From assembly GCA_016744355.1 (NCBI GenBank), contig JADGEN010000023.1, positions 1 through 45,105 of the forward strand: a stretch of 45,105 nucleotides of DNA. The letters run 5' to 3'. This DNA is from Halieaceae bacterium (GTDB taxonomy: Bacteria > Pseudomonadota > Gammaproteobacteria > Pseudomonadales > Halieaceae). The position numbers were made by a program, and so were the translations under genes. The notes under the pieces are model-generated. The model searched no databases, was not told where the DNA came from, and saw nothing but the letters and a program-made list of their open reading frames with translations. Below, in pieces: positions 44,872 through 45,105 of this stretch (the first letter of the stretch is position 1; each line of letters opens with the position of its first letter).

Positions 44872-45102
44872 TTAGTCCAGCTCAGACAACTCTTTTTCAA
44901 GATGCATTATTTTAGTCTCTTCTTCTGCAATCTTTGCTTGATACTTACGTATTTTCTCCGTTTTTCCATCTTTTTCAGCTTCCTGGAGGTCGGTCTTATA
45001 TTCTGCGATATCCTCCCTGGACTCTTCTATTTCTTCGGCCAGATCATCCTTGAGCACTTTGTTAGTGCAGTTTTCGTTATTCTCTTTTAATGCTGTAGTC
45101 AA
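44872..45102 (-). CDS. Coiled-coil hypothetical protein (start may lie beyond the window)
   Basis: 76 visible residues, almost entirely charged heptads (EIEESREDIAEYKTDLQEAE, KIRKYQAKIAEEETKIMHLE). The apparent start is a TTG at 45102, three bases from the window edge, so the true start may be further right. It is the first visible cassette gene of the array. No family is recognised. Confidence 0.6.
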   Translation of the reverse strand: MTTALKENNENCTNKVLKDDLAEEIEESREDIAEYKTDLQEAEKDGKTEKIRKYQAKIAEEETKIMHLEKELSELD

Positions 45103-45105
45103 TCC

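Larger units (their letters stand above)
42225..45105 (-). mobile_element. Integron gene-cassette array (partial, continues past the right edge)
   Basis: A run of short, unrelated, same-strand genes separated by attC-like sites. R' cores on the minus strand are GCATTATGT (44792), GCGTTAACT (44293), GCGTTACAT (43818), GCGTTATGT (42618) and GCGTTATAG (42231). The R'' boxes are AGCTAAC, ACATAAC, AGTTAAC, ATCTAAC and a degenerate one. Each site folds into a hairpin with internal arms and an extruded loop. In three cassettes the stop codon lies inside the R'' box, a standard cassette feature. The region is more AT-rich than the rest. No integrase or attI is in the window; transcription polarity puts them, if present, to the right. 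Confidence 0.8.

Noticed and set aside
1-45105. CRISPR arrays, rRNA, tRNA, prophage and insertion sequences
   Set aside because: No regularly spaced repeats, no transposase or phage structural frames, and no recognisable RNA gene sequences were found on either strand by eye.

Overview
The window looks like chromosomal DNA of a marine gammaproteobacterium. The Pseudomonas-like block purM-purN / DUF2066-perM-hda, the divergent apbC-dcd / metG pair and the rnfABCDGE operon followed by a psi-like gene and rimI all fit this. A Halieaceae/OM60-type (Cellvibrionales-like) host is my best guess; the class is much safer than the family. No rRNA, tRNA, prophage, insertion sequence or CRISPR array was recognised.

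Region 1 (1-4.6 kb) is amino-acid catabolism. A window-truncated indolepyruvate:ferredoxin oxidoreductase is divergent from an Lrp/AsnC regulator, with a perfect AT-rich palindrome between them. The regulator is followed by a YbdL-type transaminase and a YafV-type omega-amidase. Region 2 (4.6-13 kb) is housekeeping: hda, perM, a DUF2066 gene, purMN, dcd, a short apbC and metG. Region 3 (13-18.2 kb) is the complete Rnf ion-translocating ferredoxin:NAD+ oxidoreductase operon. It may be functionally linked to the ferredoxin-reducing enzyme of region 1. Region 4 (18.2-22 kb) holds a psi-like DNA polymerase III gene, rimI and a small unknown gene, then a glycosyltransferase and an atypical NRAMP-like transporter.

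Region 5 (22-37.8 kb) mixes metabolism and envelope genes: an Ig-like lipoprotein, a threonine-dehydratase-like enzyme, a large acyl-CoA dehydrogenase, glucokinase with an altered glucose-site motif, an orphan acetaldehyde dehydrogenase / 4-hydroxy-2-oxovalerate aldolase pair, a YpeA-type acetyltransferase, a patatin, GFA and NTF2-like proteins, a beta-propeller/di-heme lipoprotein and an M28 peptidase. Region 6 (37.8-42.2 kb) is a run of small, mostly unrelated minus-strand genes: MAPEG, VOC, DUF1059, methyltransferase, uracil-DNA-glycosylase-like, GNAT, DUF2306 and DUF2007.

Region 7 (about 42.2-45.1 kb, running off the right edge) is the most unusual part. It has the structure of an integron gene-cassette array read on the minus strand: short unrelated genes separated by attC-like sites (44792-44867, 44293-44347, 43818-43874, 42618-42689 and a degenerate one at 42231-42290). 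In three cases the stop codon of the preceding reading frame lies inside the R'' box. The cassettes carry a coiled-coil protein, an antitoxin with a decayed toxin, a VOC protein, a small lipoprotein plus a sulfotransferase, and a ferritin-like protein of the encapsulated-ferritin (EncFtn) family with no encapsulin gene nearby and no targeting tail. No integrase is visible; if present it should lie beyond the right edge.
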